Shown here piece after piece: positions 35,125-46,395 of a DNA stretch of 64,000 nucleotides. Origin of the DNA: Ctena decussata. Its lineage: Eukaryota; Mollusca; Bivalvia; Lucinida; Lucinidae. The first letter of the stretch is position 1; every line of letters starts with the position of its first letter. The position numbers and the translations under genes were made by a program. Under the pieces are notes generated by a model. The model did no database searches. It saw nothing but the letters and a program-made list of their open reading frames with translations, and was not told the DNA's origin. The stretch covers positions 76,942,203 to 77,006,202 of the forward strand of contig OZ022499.1 in NCBI GenBank assembly GCA_963989385.1, read 5' to 3'.

Positions 35125-35194
35125 ACTGAAATACTGTCTCAAAGAGCCTTTAAACCCAAAACAACCAACCTGCCCATCAAGGTTTTACTTATAG
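35125..35194 (+). CDS. Candidate exon next to the big transposon
   Basis: A long pyrimidine tract and TGATAG acceptor precede an open stretch encoding TEILSQRAFKPKTTNLPIK. Two donors are possible. AAG|GTTTTA (exon end 35181) keeps phase 0 on both sides and would join 14727 to 37176 in frame. ATAG|GTAAGA (end 35194) has a better consensus but shifts the frame, and it overlaps the left edge of a palindromic MITE (about 35184-35388). It may therefore be a host exon with a transposon-supplied decoy donor, or chance. Confidence 0.3.
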
Positions 35195-35388
35195 GTAAGA
35201 GGGAATATTTTGTGATAATTAGGGATAATTTTTGTTAATTCTGCATAAGAACATATGTTGTGACCCCTCATCTGAACCGTCTCGAGACGGTTCAGATTGA
35301 GGGGTCACAACATATGGTTTCAATGAGAAATAAAAAAAAATTATCCTTAATTATCATCAAATACTCCCTCTTATCTAGAGCTCTGTAT
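35184..35388. mobile_element. MITE with ATGTTGTGACCCCTCAT core
   Basis: Outer arms AAGAGGGAATATTTTGTGAT and AAATACTCCCTCTTATCTAG; inner hairpin TCTGAACCGTCTCGAGACGG then TTCAGA. Its left edge provides a GTAAGA that looks like a splice donor for the candidate exon at 35125. Confidence 0.8.
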
Positions 35389-35978
35389 AGGTGTTGCTGT
35401 CACCCCAGGGTAGCTTGTTAAAATGCACAGTGGCCAACAAGGAACCAGAATGAGAGCTATCTTGTCCTGTGACAGCTCTTGTTTCCTTGGCCAGTGACCT
35501 ACAAGTTAGTTACCTGTTAATTGTCTGACAGTGCTGTTGGTGTAATAATTTAATTTAGCCAGCAAATTAGCTAAATCAGACTTGTCACACTGTTGGCATG
35601 CACTCTTATAGTCATGAATGATTATTACCTGAGGTAATCTCTGATATTTCTAGTTCAAGTGGGGGTGGTAGGATTGGAGTAATGCTGCCATGAAACATTT
35701 GGCATTGGGTGTACTACTGTTGTTAATTCAAGGTAGTGCAGGGGCCTGTTGTGTTTGCAGAAGGCTGTTTGGTGCCTGTTTGCACATAAATGTACATATA
35801 CTCTTGCTTTTTCTTGGTGGGAGTCATCTCAAGATAAATTGGAAAGGAGCAAATTCTTTCTTTTGAGAGTAGACAGCTTTTTGGATGAGTTTCATTGACC
35901 AGGGAGCAGACAGGAAGTCACAAAAGTTGTTTTCCTTCATGAAGGCAGAAAAGCATAAAGCTGTAAGTCAGTGTTCAT

Positions 35979-36189
35979 TTAACCCTTAATGCGCCAAAAA
36001 GGAGACAACAAAATTTATGTCTGCAGAATTTCAAAATATCTTTCGTCCAAGCGATATCATATTGAGAATTCAAACGCTAGAGGGCTAGCAGTGTAGATTC
36101 AGATGAGGTGGCTCATTATGAGCCACCTCATCTGGATCTACACTGTTTGCCAATTCAACAATTTTAATTTTTGGCGCTTTAAGGGTTAA
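35979..36189 (+). mobile_element. Palindromic MITE, family A
   Basis: TTAACCCTTAATGCGCCAAA to GGCGCTTTAAGGGTTAA; central hairpin GAGGTGGCTCATTATGAGCC then ACCTC. It belongs to the 'TTGGCGCTTTAAGGGTTA' end subtype. Confidence 0.85.
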
Positions 36190-36733
36190 ACTGATAGAAA
36201 AAAGTAAGAATACTTCCTGTTCTATATTGATTTGTTGTCAGTTTGTGCCATGTGCTACTGACAACATGTCAGTTACACTTAAGGATCTGTGATGAGCCTG
36301 ATATATGTACAAGGCCAGCCTTGAAAAAGTTAACATTTGCTGTACCATGCTAAACACCACAAATGGCTATTCTTATAGGCACGTACTCAAGTAAAATAAA
36401 TTGTTTTGTTTTGTCATTTTTTTTCTGTTTTGTTTATAGTTTGGAAACTTTTTTCATATTTCTTCATTTTTTCTACATCTCCTTCTCTTTTTGCTTTTCA
36501 ATCAATACCTACCTGCCACCTACAGACTAACTTGAAAAATTCTGAGTCGGGTATATATTAAGGATGGTAAGGTTTTCCATAACGCAGCTCATCATATATA
36601 TGATTGCATTCTCTTGTATAACATTATTAGCATGGATTGCAATTTGAGGTAATTCATCTGTTTCTGTAGAAAATCTAATCTATAAAGCTGTAGCTTTGAT
36701 TTCATAAGAGTTGCAGTCTGTAAAATGGTACCT

Positions 36734-36930
36734 TATCACTTAAAAGTGCCATAAATGAAAATAAGTGAATTTACAAATTGTGTAAATCCAGATGAGATGG
36801 CTCATAATGAGCAGAAACACTTTTTGAAAATTTGCAAATGTAAATTTTGTTGTCATTATGAGCCACCTGGCATTTGGATTTCTGCGGTTTGCAAATAAAA
36901 CTATTTTCATTTTTGGCACTTTAAGGGTTA
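36734..36930 (+). mobile_element. Palindromic MITE, family A (rearranged)
   Basis: Ends are CACTTAAAAGTGCCATAAAT and GGCACTTTAAGGGTTA. Between the hairpin halves lies an inserted GAAAATTTGCAAATGTAAA segment, so the stem is interrupted. Confidence 0.7.
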
Positions 36931-37175
36931 AAAATGGTGTTGCCTTGTTGATAAAACTGCCATGAGGTCTCAGAAAGCAAAGTGATATATAAATTATTCA
37001 TTCTCTAAAATATATGTTTTTGGTTCCTTAATAGATTAACTTCACTAAGTCATATTTCTAATGAGCGGTCACACTAGATGTTGTAAGGTAAAATGAAAAA
37101 TTCATTGCAGATTATAAAATCACACCTTTTCAGTACCTTTAACTTTTTTGTCATACATTGATTTGTTTCTTGCAG

Positions 37176-38018
37176 GAGAGACAGGACAGAGAAGATACTG
37201 AGAGAAAAGCCAGAGAAGCCAGTATTGATAATCTTAATCTGCCCCCACCCCCTGTTCTGTCTGCCAGTGTAGAGAACCTGACTCTAGATGATGCTTTACC
37301 TCCACCACCATCAGAGAGTGCGTCTGGTATTCCTCCTCCACCTGCACCACCACCTCTACCCCCTCGACCTACCAATGGATCAGTCCCACTAGCACCACCT
37401 GCCCCACCTTTGCCAGGGGGTGGAGCAATCCCAGTGACACCTCCAGTTGTACCATCATTTGAGGGCAGACCATTACCAGCAATCCCCAGTGAAACTAGGA
37501 ATCAGAAAACTTCTTCAATAACATCACTAGAGTATCAGGAAATTCAGAATGCCATTAATGAGATTGACAACATAGACATTGACACTCCACAACCGCCCAT
37601 TCTTCCCCCACCTCCAACTATCCCAGCACCACCCCTGCCACCAGGGGTAGATCAGAGTCAGCAAGCCAAACAGAAACTTGCCATGAAGCAGAGTTTGACA
37701 ATAGAAGTACCAGACAATGAGAATCTGAACAAACTTCAGGTTAAAGGACCTTCTAATGTTGAGGCCCTATCTCCTAAAATGGAGCGTAAACTGAATACTT
37801 TGTTAAGTGGGCCTGAGAATGAGAATGGTGCTGTTCTTATACCAAATGGCAAACCACCAATGTCACCGATGACTCCACTGAGCCCCGGATCAGATGGTGG
37901 TGACTTTGGTGAAGTGTATGACATGCTGGAATATGCTGAGAAGTATTTCAATGATCATCCAAAAGATACGAGTGGTACCTTGATGAAGAGTTTCAAAAAG
38001 AAAAGGGATTCTACTCAG
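37176..38018 (+). CDS. Exon: proline-rich linker and start of MyTH4
   Basis: The acceptor is TTTGTTTCTTGCAG and the donor is CAG|GTAGGG. The exon holds 281 codons and is phase 0 at both ends. After a charged start (ERQDREDTERKAREAS) it has several polyproline runs (PPPPVLS, PPPPAPPPLPPRP, PPPPTIPAPPLPPG), typical ligands for SH3, EVH1/WW or profilin partners. A Ser/Pro-rich stretch with possible proline-directed phosphosites follows (SPMTPLSPGS). The last ~35 residues (YDMLEYAEKYFNDH, then a basic FKKKR) match the first helix of a MyTH4 domain, whose usual pattern is a Leu-Glu-Phe-Ala-x-x-Tyr-Phe type helix. The linker probably separates the upstream part of the protein from the cargo-binding module. 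Confidence 0.88.
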
Positions 38019-38121
38019 GTAGGGCTCACCATAACAATTATATGTACCTGTTATGTATTGATGTAAATTCATTGCAAAAATTAATTCTGATTGCACAGCA
38101 TACAACACCTATTTATGGCAT

Positions 38122-38471
38122 GTACCGTAATCGACCCATTTACCGCACATGACCCTATACCCGCACACCATGGCCAATTCCGGAAAAAAACTGCACAAGC
38201 GCACACTGCTTTTCCTTTTGAAACTTTCACAAAACCTAACAACCTATCATTACTGTTTCAACAGCGAACTCAAGTCTTGAGTATCATTTTCTGCCCCATA
38301 GAAAATGTAAACTCACAGTATTTCCAGTCCTACTCCATGTTGTCTCTTTCCAGTCACCCTGTATTTTATTGTTCAGAGTGTGCAGTTATTAGATACAATT
38401 TTAACCACACCTTTATGTTGCAATTTTGAAAAAGTTAAGCGCACGGTGCAGTAAATGGGTCGATTACGGTA
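38122..38471. mobile_element. MITE with TACCGTAATCGACCCATTTA ends
   Basis: TACCGTAATCGACCCATTTA at the left and TAAATGGGTCGATTACGGTA at the right are perfect inverted repeats. It lies ~100 bp after the proline-rich exon. Confidence 0.88.
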
Positions 38472-38507
38472 ACTTCATGTTTCTGTTCATGACGTGAGAC
38501 AACTATA

Positions 38508-38720
38508 TTAGCTGTAGCACGACAAAACCAACAAAGAGGCATACCTGCCCAGCCAAGACTCAGAACAGCATGAGTGTCTGCTGTCCGCCTGGCTTAGACC
38601 CTTAGCTACCCTTTAAGCACACAGCAAAGACTCTGATCAGACTGGGTGAATGCCCAGGCTGATCTGAGTCTTTGCTGGGTGCACATGCCACATGGTTGGC
38701 TTCATCATGTCACGGCTTAA
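38508..38720. mobile_element. Palindromic MITE, GTGACACGAGAAAACCAAC family
   Basis: From TAGCACGACAAAACCAACAA to ATCATGTCACGGCTTA, with CCAGGCTGATCTGAGTCTTT inside. Confidence 0.75.
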
Positions 38721-38851
38721 ATAATATGCCTAAAAATTGATTGTATGATAAACATATTCCTGACCATCTGAATCAAAATTTCTGAAGCTAGCTCAGGGCA
38801 TTTAATGCGCATTTGACTTGTATTCCTTTGTAGCTTAGTCTCTAAGATGCT

Positions 38852-39074
38852 GGGGCCGTATTCATAAAGCCACTTAAGTCGTTGCTATGCTGTTGCTAAG
38901 GCTAAATATCTATAAAGGAGATTCCATACAACTATGAAATTTGTTCTGGAGGAACAGTCTTTGTAAGACTGTTCCTCCAGAGCAAATTTCATAGTTGTAG
39001 GGAATCTCCTTCTAAGAAATTTAGCCTTAGCAACAGCATAGCAACGACTTAAGTTGTTTTATGAATACGGCCCC
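38852..39074. mobile_element. Near-perfect palindromic MITE, GGGGCCGTATTCATAAA ends
   Basis: Second copy of the 11878-12113 family, lying in the intron between the first two MyTH4 exons. Confidence 0.9.
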
Positions 39075-39225
39075 AGTTCTCTTAATATAGCAAAATAAAT
39101 GGAATGTACTGTATTATAGGTCCAGAAAGTGGATTCTATCTGTACATTATAGTGTGTCAAGGATCTTGATGTCCGTAAAAATATGCAATGGATATAAATT
39201 AAAATTTATGTTCCTTCTTTTGCAG

Positions 39226-39342
39226 AAAGATTTCTTGGCTAAAGAAGAGATGTTGAAATACACAAAATCAGGATTGATAGCGACATCACATGTCCACATC
39301 CATGACACAGAAAATATCATACTGGCTTGTAATATATTCAAA
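39226..39342 (+). CDS. Exon: MyTH4 domain, part 2
   Basis: The acceptor is TTCTTTTGCAG and the donor is AAA|GTAAGA; 39 codons, phase 0/0. It encodes KDFLAKEEMLKYTKSGLIA, a short loop, then ILACNIFK. This is the MyTH4 segment where a hydrophobic 'leucine-tyrosine-serine' turn is followed by a helix ending in the conserved Ile-Phe-Lys. It continues directly into the next exon (DITRCLRDE). The loop (HVHIHDTEN) is short, as usual for the family. Confidence 0.88.
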
Positions 39343-40110
39343 GTAAGACTTGGAGTTTGTGTCCACACAAGTTAAGATTTTGCAATTCTTCTTTTCTGCA
39401 GTCTTGATAAGATTTTGATGACTATATTATCAGTCAGTTTCCTACACAAGACTTTGATGGCCATATCACTCAATTTTCTGTATATAATATAAGTATCAAA
39501 TCCTCAATGCAGAAGTTGATTGAAACTTCAATTTATGAACTGTGATCTCAATATTCTGGTATAAAAAGGAAATTACCATTTTGGTGAATGTGTAAACTTT
39601 CAGGGGAAGCAGGTCTATTTTTATTGGTGTCTACCTTCTCAGAGGAAAGAATTGGCTTTCCTTTGAGAGTAGACCCCATTGTTGAAAGGCTTCTTTGTCC
39701 AGTGAAGCAAACAGGAAGTCACAAAAGCTGTTTCCCTTTGTAAAAATGGCTGGAAACATGGATGGATCTTAAAGTGTAATGCACACTGCCATCAATGAAC
39801 AGGTCCATTTTACCTAACAGATGTTTTGCAACACAGTTACCAAGCAGTGCAAACCCTGATCACTAACTACACTGTTTGCTTAGATATGCTTTATGAATAT
39901 TCAAGGTAACATTCCATAACCCAAGTCAAGAGTTTAACCCTTCAAACCAACTCAGCCAGAGTGGTGTATTAGATTACTCATACATTGCTTAGTCTTTAAC
40001 CATGGCATATTATGAGCAGAAATGATAATGATAAAAAAACCTGTGTCATATTGTTTTCATTCCAAGCACAGTTAAAGATAACACATTTTTTTGGTAATTT
40101 TTGTGTGAAG

Positions 40111-40335
40111 GATATCACAAGGTGTCTACGAGATGAGGTTAAAGATGACTCGATGGCGGGTGTCATACAGACCGTTGTGAAGCAAGGCATAGAGAGGATT
40201 GAACTGAGAGACGAGATTTTGTGTCAGCTGATCAGACAGTCCAATGACAATCCAGATACCGCCAGCCTCGTTCTGGTTTGGCTCTTCATGTGTTTATGTA
40301 CAGCATCATTCACCCCTAGCAAAAATCTACACAAG
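40111..40335 (+). CDS. Exon: MyTH4 domain core
   Basis: 75 codons, phase 0/0, with acceptor TTTTTGTGTGAAG. It carries the signature of MyTH4 domains, ELRDEILCQLIRQSNDNP, followed by a hydrophobic helix (ASLVLVWLFMCLCTASF) and TPSKNLHK, the equivalent of the family's 'FxPSxxLxxYL' motif. These helices form the bundle that packs on FERM lobe F1 and contributes to tubulin and cargo binding in known myosins. The donor AAG|GTTGGT is weaker than the others, but the next exon resumes in frame with YLVSYAKR exactly where the family expects it. Confidence 0.92.
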
Positions 40336-40522
40336 GTTGGTAGAATATGTTTCTCTATATACCATGCTAATAATCCTTAATTATTGTTTTGAATTAGTGC
40401 TATTGTTTACTGCTCATGTGTACCACAATTTCACCAGCCTGTGAAATATATTACTAGATGGGGAGGGAGAGTTGTGAAGAGATGCCTTTAATCAAGATAT
40501 AATAACTGTAAATCCTTATTTT

Positions 40523-42424
40523 TAGCTCACCTGAGCCAGAGGCTCCGGGGGAGCTTATAGGATGGTAAGGCTCCGTCGTCCGTCGTCGTCCGTCGTCCGT
40601 CCGTCGTCCGTCCACAATTTCAAATGACTTCTCCTCTGAAACCGCTGGGCCAATTATAACCAAATTTCATATGCAGCCTCTAGGGAACTTAGGAACGAAA
40701 AGTTGTTCAAACGGTCCTGGTCACATGACCAACATGGCCGCCACGCCCATATATGGTAAAAACCTAGAAAAATCTTCTTCTCCAGAACTGATAGGCCGAT
40801 GGCCTTGAAACCTTGTATATAGCATCGGGCAGGCGAGTATTACCAAGATTGTTCAAATTATGACCTTGGGTTGACCTTGACCTTTTTTACAGTAAGGTCA
40901 AATTTGCTTCCTTATGCTTTTATATGGCAAGATGCTACAACATAAGATATCTTGGAAACTATTGAAGATTTTGGGCTAAAAATTGGTATCTACAGTCATC
41001 TTAATGACTACATGAAGATTTGCGAGTACAGGAGGTCAAGGTCATTCTTTTACCTTTGACCCTGGACTCTCATATTTTGATAAGTTCTAACAATCTCCTC
41101 AAAAGCCACTGGGCCAATTGAAACCAAATTTCATATAGAGCCTTCAGGGGTTGAGGGAACAAAAATTTATTTATACGGTCCAGGTCACATGACCAACATG
41201 GCCACCACGCCCATATAAGGTAAAAACCTTTAAAAATCTTCTTCTCCAGAACCAGTTGACTGATGTCCTTGAAACTTGGTATGTAGCATTGGGTACTTGA
41301 GTACTATCAAGATTGTTCAAATTATGACCTTGTGTTGACCTTGACCTTTTTTACGGCAAGGTCAAATATGGAAAAATGCTAGAACATGAGATTTCATGAT
41401 AAGTTTTGAAGATTTTGGACTAAAAATTGGTATATACAGTCATCTTAATGAGTACATGAAGATTTGTGAGTACAAGAGGTCAAGGTCATTCTTTGACCCA
41501 GAACTCTCATATTTTGACAATTTCAAACAATCTCCTCAAAAACCACCTGGCCAATTGTGACCAAATTTTATATAGAGCCTCTAGGGTTTGAGGGAATTAA
41601 AAAAATTTCTAACGGTCCTGGTCACATGACCAACATGGCCACTATGCCCATATATGGTAAAAACCTTTAAAAATCTTCTTCTCCAGAACCAATTGACCGA
41701 TGGCCTTGAGTACTATCAAGATTGTTCAAATTATGACCTTGTGTTGACCTTGACTTTTTTTACAGCAAGGTCAAATATGGGAAAATGCTATAACATAAGA
41801 TTTCATGGAAAGTTTTGAAGATTTTGGCCTAAAAATTGGTATATACAGTTGTCTTAATGAGGTCATGAAGAATTATGAGTACAAGAGGTTCCAGATCACT
41901 CATATTTTGACATTTTAACCATTTCGTCAAAAGCCAAAGGGCCAATTGTAAACACATTTCATATAGAGCCTCCAGGGGTTGATTGAATAAAAATTTGTTC
42001 AAACGGTCCAGGTCACATGACCAACATGTCCGCCATTACCACTTATGGTATAATTCTTTAATATTTTTCTTCTCCAGAACCAATACACCTATGGCCTTGA
42101 GACTGGGTAAGTAGCATGGAGTACTAGAGTACCACCAAGTCTGTTCAAATGGTGACCTTGGGTTTACCTTGACCTTTATTTTGCGACATGGTCAAATATG
42201 GGAAAATGCTAGAACATAAGATTTTGTGGAAAGTTTTGAAGATTTTGGCCTAAAAATTGTGTATATGGTTGTCTTAATGAGTACATGAAGATCTATGAGT
42301 ACAAGCGGTCATTCTTTGACTTTTGACCCAAGACTCATATTTTGACAACTTCAGACATGATAAGAAAAAGCCACCTTGCCAATTGCCCAGGTGAGCGATT
42401 CAGGGCCTCATGGCCCTCTTGTTT
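40523..42424 (+). repeat. Long GCTCACC-type repeat, copy 2
   Basis: TTTTTAGCTCACCTGAGCCA, a CCGTCGTCCGTCC microsatellite, then about four ~430-bp units, ending GGGCCTCATGGCCCTCTTGT. It fills most of the intron between two MyTH4 exons. Confidence 0.9.
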
Positions 42425-42476
42425 TCAGTGATATAGCATCATACAAAGTGTTTATTAATATCAATGTCGCTTTAAA

Positions 42477-43273
42477 CAGGGTTCGCACAGACCTTGAAAA
42501 GTTCTGGTATTTGCATTTATCCTGGAAATCTCCTTGAATTTTCAAAAAGTGCAATTTGTCCTGGAAATATCCTGGATTTTGCAAAATTCTCCTTGAAAAT
42601 TAAGATAGGTCCTTGAAAATTATAAAAAAAAAACAGTGATTCTTTGAGATTTATGGGGTACAGTGTGCAAAAAATGAGCAAGAATAGCTTGATAGGTTAA
42701 ATGAAGGCAATGAACCACCGTATTCAGATTCAGTAAGTCCAGTAGTTCTGGTATTTAACTATGAAGTGGGTGGTATGAATTAAGTGCAACCTCTTCGGGC
42801 CATGTGCAAAAAGGGGAAGTTTTGCTGAGAACATGTGGAAAACAGTCAAGAATGAGCTTGAAGGGGAAATATACATGTACTTATAAAATGAACGGGAAAA
42901 GAGTCCTGCATATAGTAATGTATTTGGCCCTTTAAGGGTGAGAAGCTGAAGATGCTCTGTTCAGTCTGTGGTCGGATATAAGACATTTCTGACATGGGGG
43001 AATCACCTTTAAAGTTCCATGCAAAAGGGAACAAACACCTTACCAATGTGTCCCACAAAGAAAATGCTGAATCTTTTTTGAAAATAACAGACTTCTTTGG
43101 CTCGCAGAGGTTGAAATAATTATGAATCCAGAATTGAAACTGACTCACTCAGATTAAAGAAGCAATGTTAGATGAATAAACTGTCTGTGAAATTGAACCC
43201 TGGAAAAATGGAAAATGTCCTGGAAAAGTCCTGGAATTCTGTTTTCTAATTTCTTATTTCTGTATGAACGCTG
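42477..43273 (+). mobile_element. Non-autonomous DNA transposon with a zinc-finger remnant
   Basis: Ends CAGGGTTCGCACAG and GTATGAACGCTG, flanked on both sides by TTTAAA (42471-42476, 43274-43279). From about 42937 the plus strand can be read as GEKLKMLCSVCGRI, a stop, then FHAKGNKHLTNVSHKENAES. The Cys-x2-Cys ... His-x-x-Gly-x-x-His pattern resembles the N-terminal zinc finger of hAT-type transposases. The in-frame TAA and short length mean it is broken. A palindromic TTTAAA flank could be a target duplication or part of the ends. Confidence 0.65.
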
Positions 43274-43427
43274 TTTAAATAATGAAAAATTAAGTAAAAC
43301 TCTCAAATCTCACAGGTGGTTATATATGTCACATGAGATGTCTGAAAGTGTAAATAATATTTCATTCTTTAGTATGATAGCATTTAATAATACATATACA
43401 AACTTTTGTTATATTGTTTAATTCCAG

Positions 43428-43559
43428 TATTTGGTATCCTATGCAAAACGGAACAAGTCTCACCCTGTGATAGGAAAATATGCTGCTCAGGTGGTGAGAC
43501 AAGTGACGGTTCCCAGGGCAACGGCCAGGAAATACCCACCATCCTTTGCTGAAATTATG
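43428..43559 (+). CDS. Exon: end of MyTH4 and MyTH4-FERM linker
   Basis: Acceptor TGTTTAATTCCAG, donor ATG|GTAAGT, 44 codons, phase 0/0. It encodes YLVSYAKRNKSHPVIGKYAA and ends ARKYPPSFAEIM. The 'YPPSxxEI' ending is the conserved hinge where MyTH4 passes into the FERM domain in tail myosins. The next in-frame exon (SMKNLSPLIC) continues as the first strand of F1. The intron just upstream contains a zinc-finger transposon remnant (42477-43273). Confidence 0.9.
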
Positions 43560-43871
43560 GTAAGTGCAGCAACCAGCTATGCTTGTTGTGAAGTGTTTCT
43601 GATCCACCAGGTTAGTTGTTGAATAAATTCTGATTAAGCCTGAGCTTGTGGTGAGCTTCTTCATCATTCTGTGACTTATCTGATGCTTTTACCATTAAAT
43701 TACCATTAAATTCTGCTGGCTTTTATACCTAGTCATTGATTGAAACGTGTGCTTTTTAGGAGGAAAGTTTGCTTCATTTTTCTGCTGCAAATTGGAAAAA
43801 GTTAAGTGCACAGTGCTATAATTAGGTAGAATACGGTAGGCCTAAAGCTATCAACATTCAGCCAGATGATG

Positions 43872-44739
43872 TTAAGGTGGTGATAATCATTGATTTGGGG
43901 CAAAGACAAAAATCTGCATAAAACACTCAAAATACCACTGATCTTTCCAAAACTTAGCATATGCCTTCTTTATGTTGTTTCTGACAATTCAGACTCCCAA
44001 AATGCAGCATTTGTTAATGTTAAAAAGTGTTTTTATGAGGAAAGATCAAAGGGTAATTTTGTGCGCAATAATCTGAAAAAATAATATTGTTATTGAAAAT
44101 ATACTTAGTGCTGAGAGTTCCTTGTTGCATAATGGAGAGCGAGCTAGCAATTATTTTTTCAAACTCTTTCACACATTATCAGGCTGAGCAGATGAAAAAA
44201 GATGTAGTCTGTGTCCAAATTTTTTTGTCAAAACACACAGGTGAGACAGGTGAGACTATTTTAACAAGGTTGAACAATTTCATCTACACACCACTGATCA
44301 TGTAAGTAATGTATTATTTATACTGTAGGTGTTACATAGGCATGCTTGCCTACCCTATATTTAATAAATGCATCCAGTGTACATTACCTTGTACATGGTT
44401 GAACATTTGAGAAAAAGCTACCATTTTCATCTGGTCTACATTACAGTTTGAGAAAGAGTTGGAATAAATAATTGCTAGCTCGCTCTTCATTATGCAATAA
44501 CCCACCTTCAGTACTACCTAAATTTTCAATAACGATGTTGATTATTTTGATTATTGCGCAGAAAACTACCCTTTGATCTTTCCTTATAAAAACACTTTTT
44601 TAAGCAGCATGTACGTCTATTTTGTATTCTAAACTGTAAAGAACAACAAAAATAAGAAGTCTGCTAACTTTCAGGGAGATACGTTACTTTTTTATGGTTT
44701 TATGCAGATTTTTACATTTACCATAAATCACCACCTTAA
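43872..44739. mobile_element. 868-bp MITE with long TIRs and TTAA flanks
   Basis: TTAA then GGTGGTGATAATCATTGATT at the left; AAATCACCACC then TTAA at the right. Pairing arms extend for ~400 bp on each side, for example GAGAGCGAGCTAGCAATTAT against ATAATTGCTAGCTCGCTCTT. TTAA duplications are typical of piggyBac and Kolobok elements. No coding sequence is visible. Confidence 0.85.
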
Positions 44740-44932
44740 AAGCATATTATTAATTCAGAGCATGGAAAGTCTAAATGGAAAATCTAAAGCTATGAGCATG
44801 ATAACAGAAAATATAGTGATACCATTCTTACACCTAACCTGCTGATTTTCCATAATTAATGTAATCTTCTGCCTTTGAAGTTCTTATTTGAGAAATTACT
44901 TTACAGGGAAATAATAATAAATAAAAAGGAAT

Positions 44933-45008
44933 TGCAAATATTGTAGGTCCAGATCAGGTGGCTCCTATTGAGCCATCTGATCAGGACCTACACTGTTTGC
45001 AAATACAA
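44933..45008 (+). repeat. Family-A-type hairpin core
   Basis: TGCAAATATTGTAGGTCCAG, stem GATCAGGTGGCTCCTATTGA then GCCATCTGATC, and GGACCTACACTGTTTGCAAA. It has the core without the usual MITE ends. Confidence 0.7.
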
Positions 45009-45086
45009 CTTTTACTCCTGCAGGCTAAAGAAAAAAGACCAAAATCAGTGTAGCAGAGTTCAAGGCCATCTTGTTTCTGTTTTCAG

Positions 45087-45868
45087 AGTATGAAAAATCT
45101 GAGCCTGTTGATATGCAGGGTTCACTTTATTGATGGTAAATCAGAAGCCATTAGTCATTTGCTATGTTAAAGTTCAAGGTCATTGGTTTCTCTCTGTTTT
45201 TAGAAAATAAAGAATCTGAACCTGTTGATATGCATGGGTCACTTTATGTATGGTAAAACCAAAGCTATCAATATTATTCCATGTTAAGTTCAAGGTCAAT
45301 GGAGTTCTCTGTTTTCAGAGTATGAAGAATCTGAGTTCATTGATACGCAAGGTTCACTTTATGGATGGTAAAACCAAAGCTGTCAATTAAGTCAAGGTCA
45401 TTGGAGCTCAAGGTCACTTTATTTCTGTTTTCAGACTATGAAGAATCTGAACCCATTGATATTCAAGGTTCATATCTTATACATGTATATGGTAAAACCA
45501 AAGCTATCAATGTTATTCCATATCAAGTTCAAGGTCAGTGGAGTTTAAGGTTATTTTGTTTCTGTTTTCAGAGTATGAAGAATCTGAGCCCATTAATATG
45601 TATGGTTCACTTTATGGATGGTAAAACCAAAGCTCACAGTAAGTTCAAGGTCATTGGAGATCAAGGTCACTTTATTTTTGTTTCAGACTATGAAGAATCT
45701 GAGCCCCTTGATATGCAAGGTTCACTTTATGGATGGTAAATCTATAGCTGTCAGTAAGTTCAAGGCCATTGGAGTTTAAGGTCACTTTATTTTTGTTTCA
45801 GAGTATGAAGAATCTGAGCCCCTTGATATGCAAGGTTCACTTTATGGATGGTGAATCTAAAGCTGTCA
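45087..45868 (+). repeat. Seven tandem copies of the F1 exon's 5' part with its acceptor
   Basis: Units of ~115-137 bp each carry TTTCTGTTTTCAG followed by ATGAAGAATCTGAGCCC and GGTTCACTTTATGGATGGTA, equal to the first ~65 bases of the true F1 exon at 45922. Acceptors end at 45086, 45203, 45318, 45434, 45571, 45686 and 45801. The unit also contains AAGTTCAAGGTCATTGGAG from intron sequence. The last three copies acquire GTAAGT donors 67 bp after the acceptor. I read these as pseudo-exons. Confidence 0.88.
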
Positions 45869-45921
45869 GTAAGTTCAAGGTCATTGAAGTTCAAGGTCAT
45901 TTTTTTTATTTCTGTTTTCAG

Positions 45922-46080
45922 AGTATGAAGAATCTGAGCCCATTGATATGCAAGGTTCACTTTATGGATGGTAAAACCAAAGCTATCAGTATTATGCCAT
46001 GTGATACAACTTCTGAAGCCTTGGTTAAAGTCGCCAAGAAGATTGGTCTGCAGTCTGTTGAGGGCTGGGCAATATATGAG
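45922..46080 (+). CDS. Exon: FERM lobe F1 (ubiquitin-like)
   Basis: Acceptor TTTCTGTTTTCAG, donor GAG|GTATGC, 53 codons, phase 0/0. It reads SMKNLSPLICKVHFMDGKTK, then an Ala-Ile-Ser strand, a helix TTSEALVKVAKKIGL and WAIYE. The Val-His-Phe-x-Asp-Gly turn, the threonine that opens the helix and the terminal hydrophobic-Tyr strand are hallmarks of F1 in myosin FERM domains. The first part of this exon plus its acceptor exists in seven further upstream copies (45087-45868). Only this copy continues through the F1 helix, so it is the functional one. Confidence 0.9.
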
Positions 46081-46186
46081 GTATGCCTTAGTGTTGTTTC
46101 AATTTGTGTAAGTTATTAGATGCCATAGTCTTGACTTCAAAAGTGCAAGGATATCATTTTTCATTGCTCCAAATGAGAAAGGGTAA

Positions 46187-46395
46187 CAAGGATGATTTAG
46201 GAATAATTGTCCATATTTCGCCATAAAATCATACGTTGTTACCCTCATTAGAACCCTTAGAATGTTGTTACCCTCATTAGAACCCTCTTAGGGAGACAGT
46301 TCTAATGAGGGGTCACAATGTACATTTCTTCTGAGAAATAAGATAGAAAAATATCTTAGAATTATCCTCAAAAGTACATCATATTATGGAGCTCT
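46187..46395. mobile_element. MITE with GTGACCCCTCATTAGAAC core
   Basis: The core TTGTTACCCTCATTAGAACC is duplicated once (46236 and 46264), then AGTTCTAATGAGGGGTCACA on the right arm. It follows the F1 exon. Confidence 0.7.

Noticed and set aside
36526..36560. Short exon after the acceptor CCTGCCACCTACAG
   Set aside because: Only ~28 bp to a weak donor and no frame that joins 14727 or 35181 to 37176.
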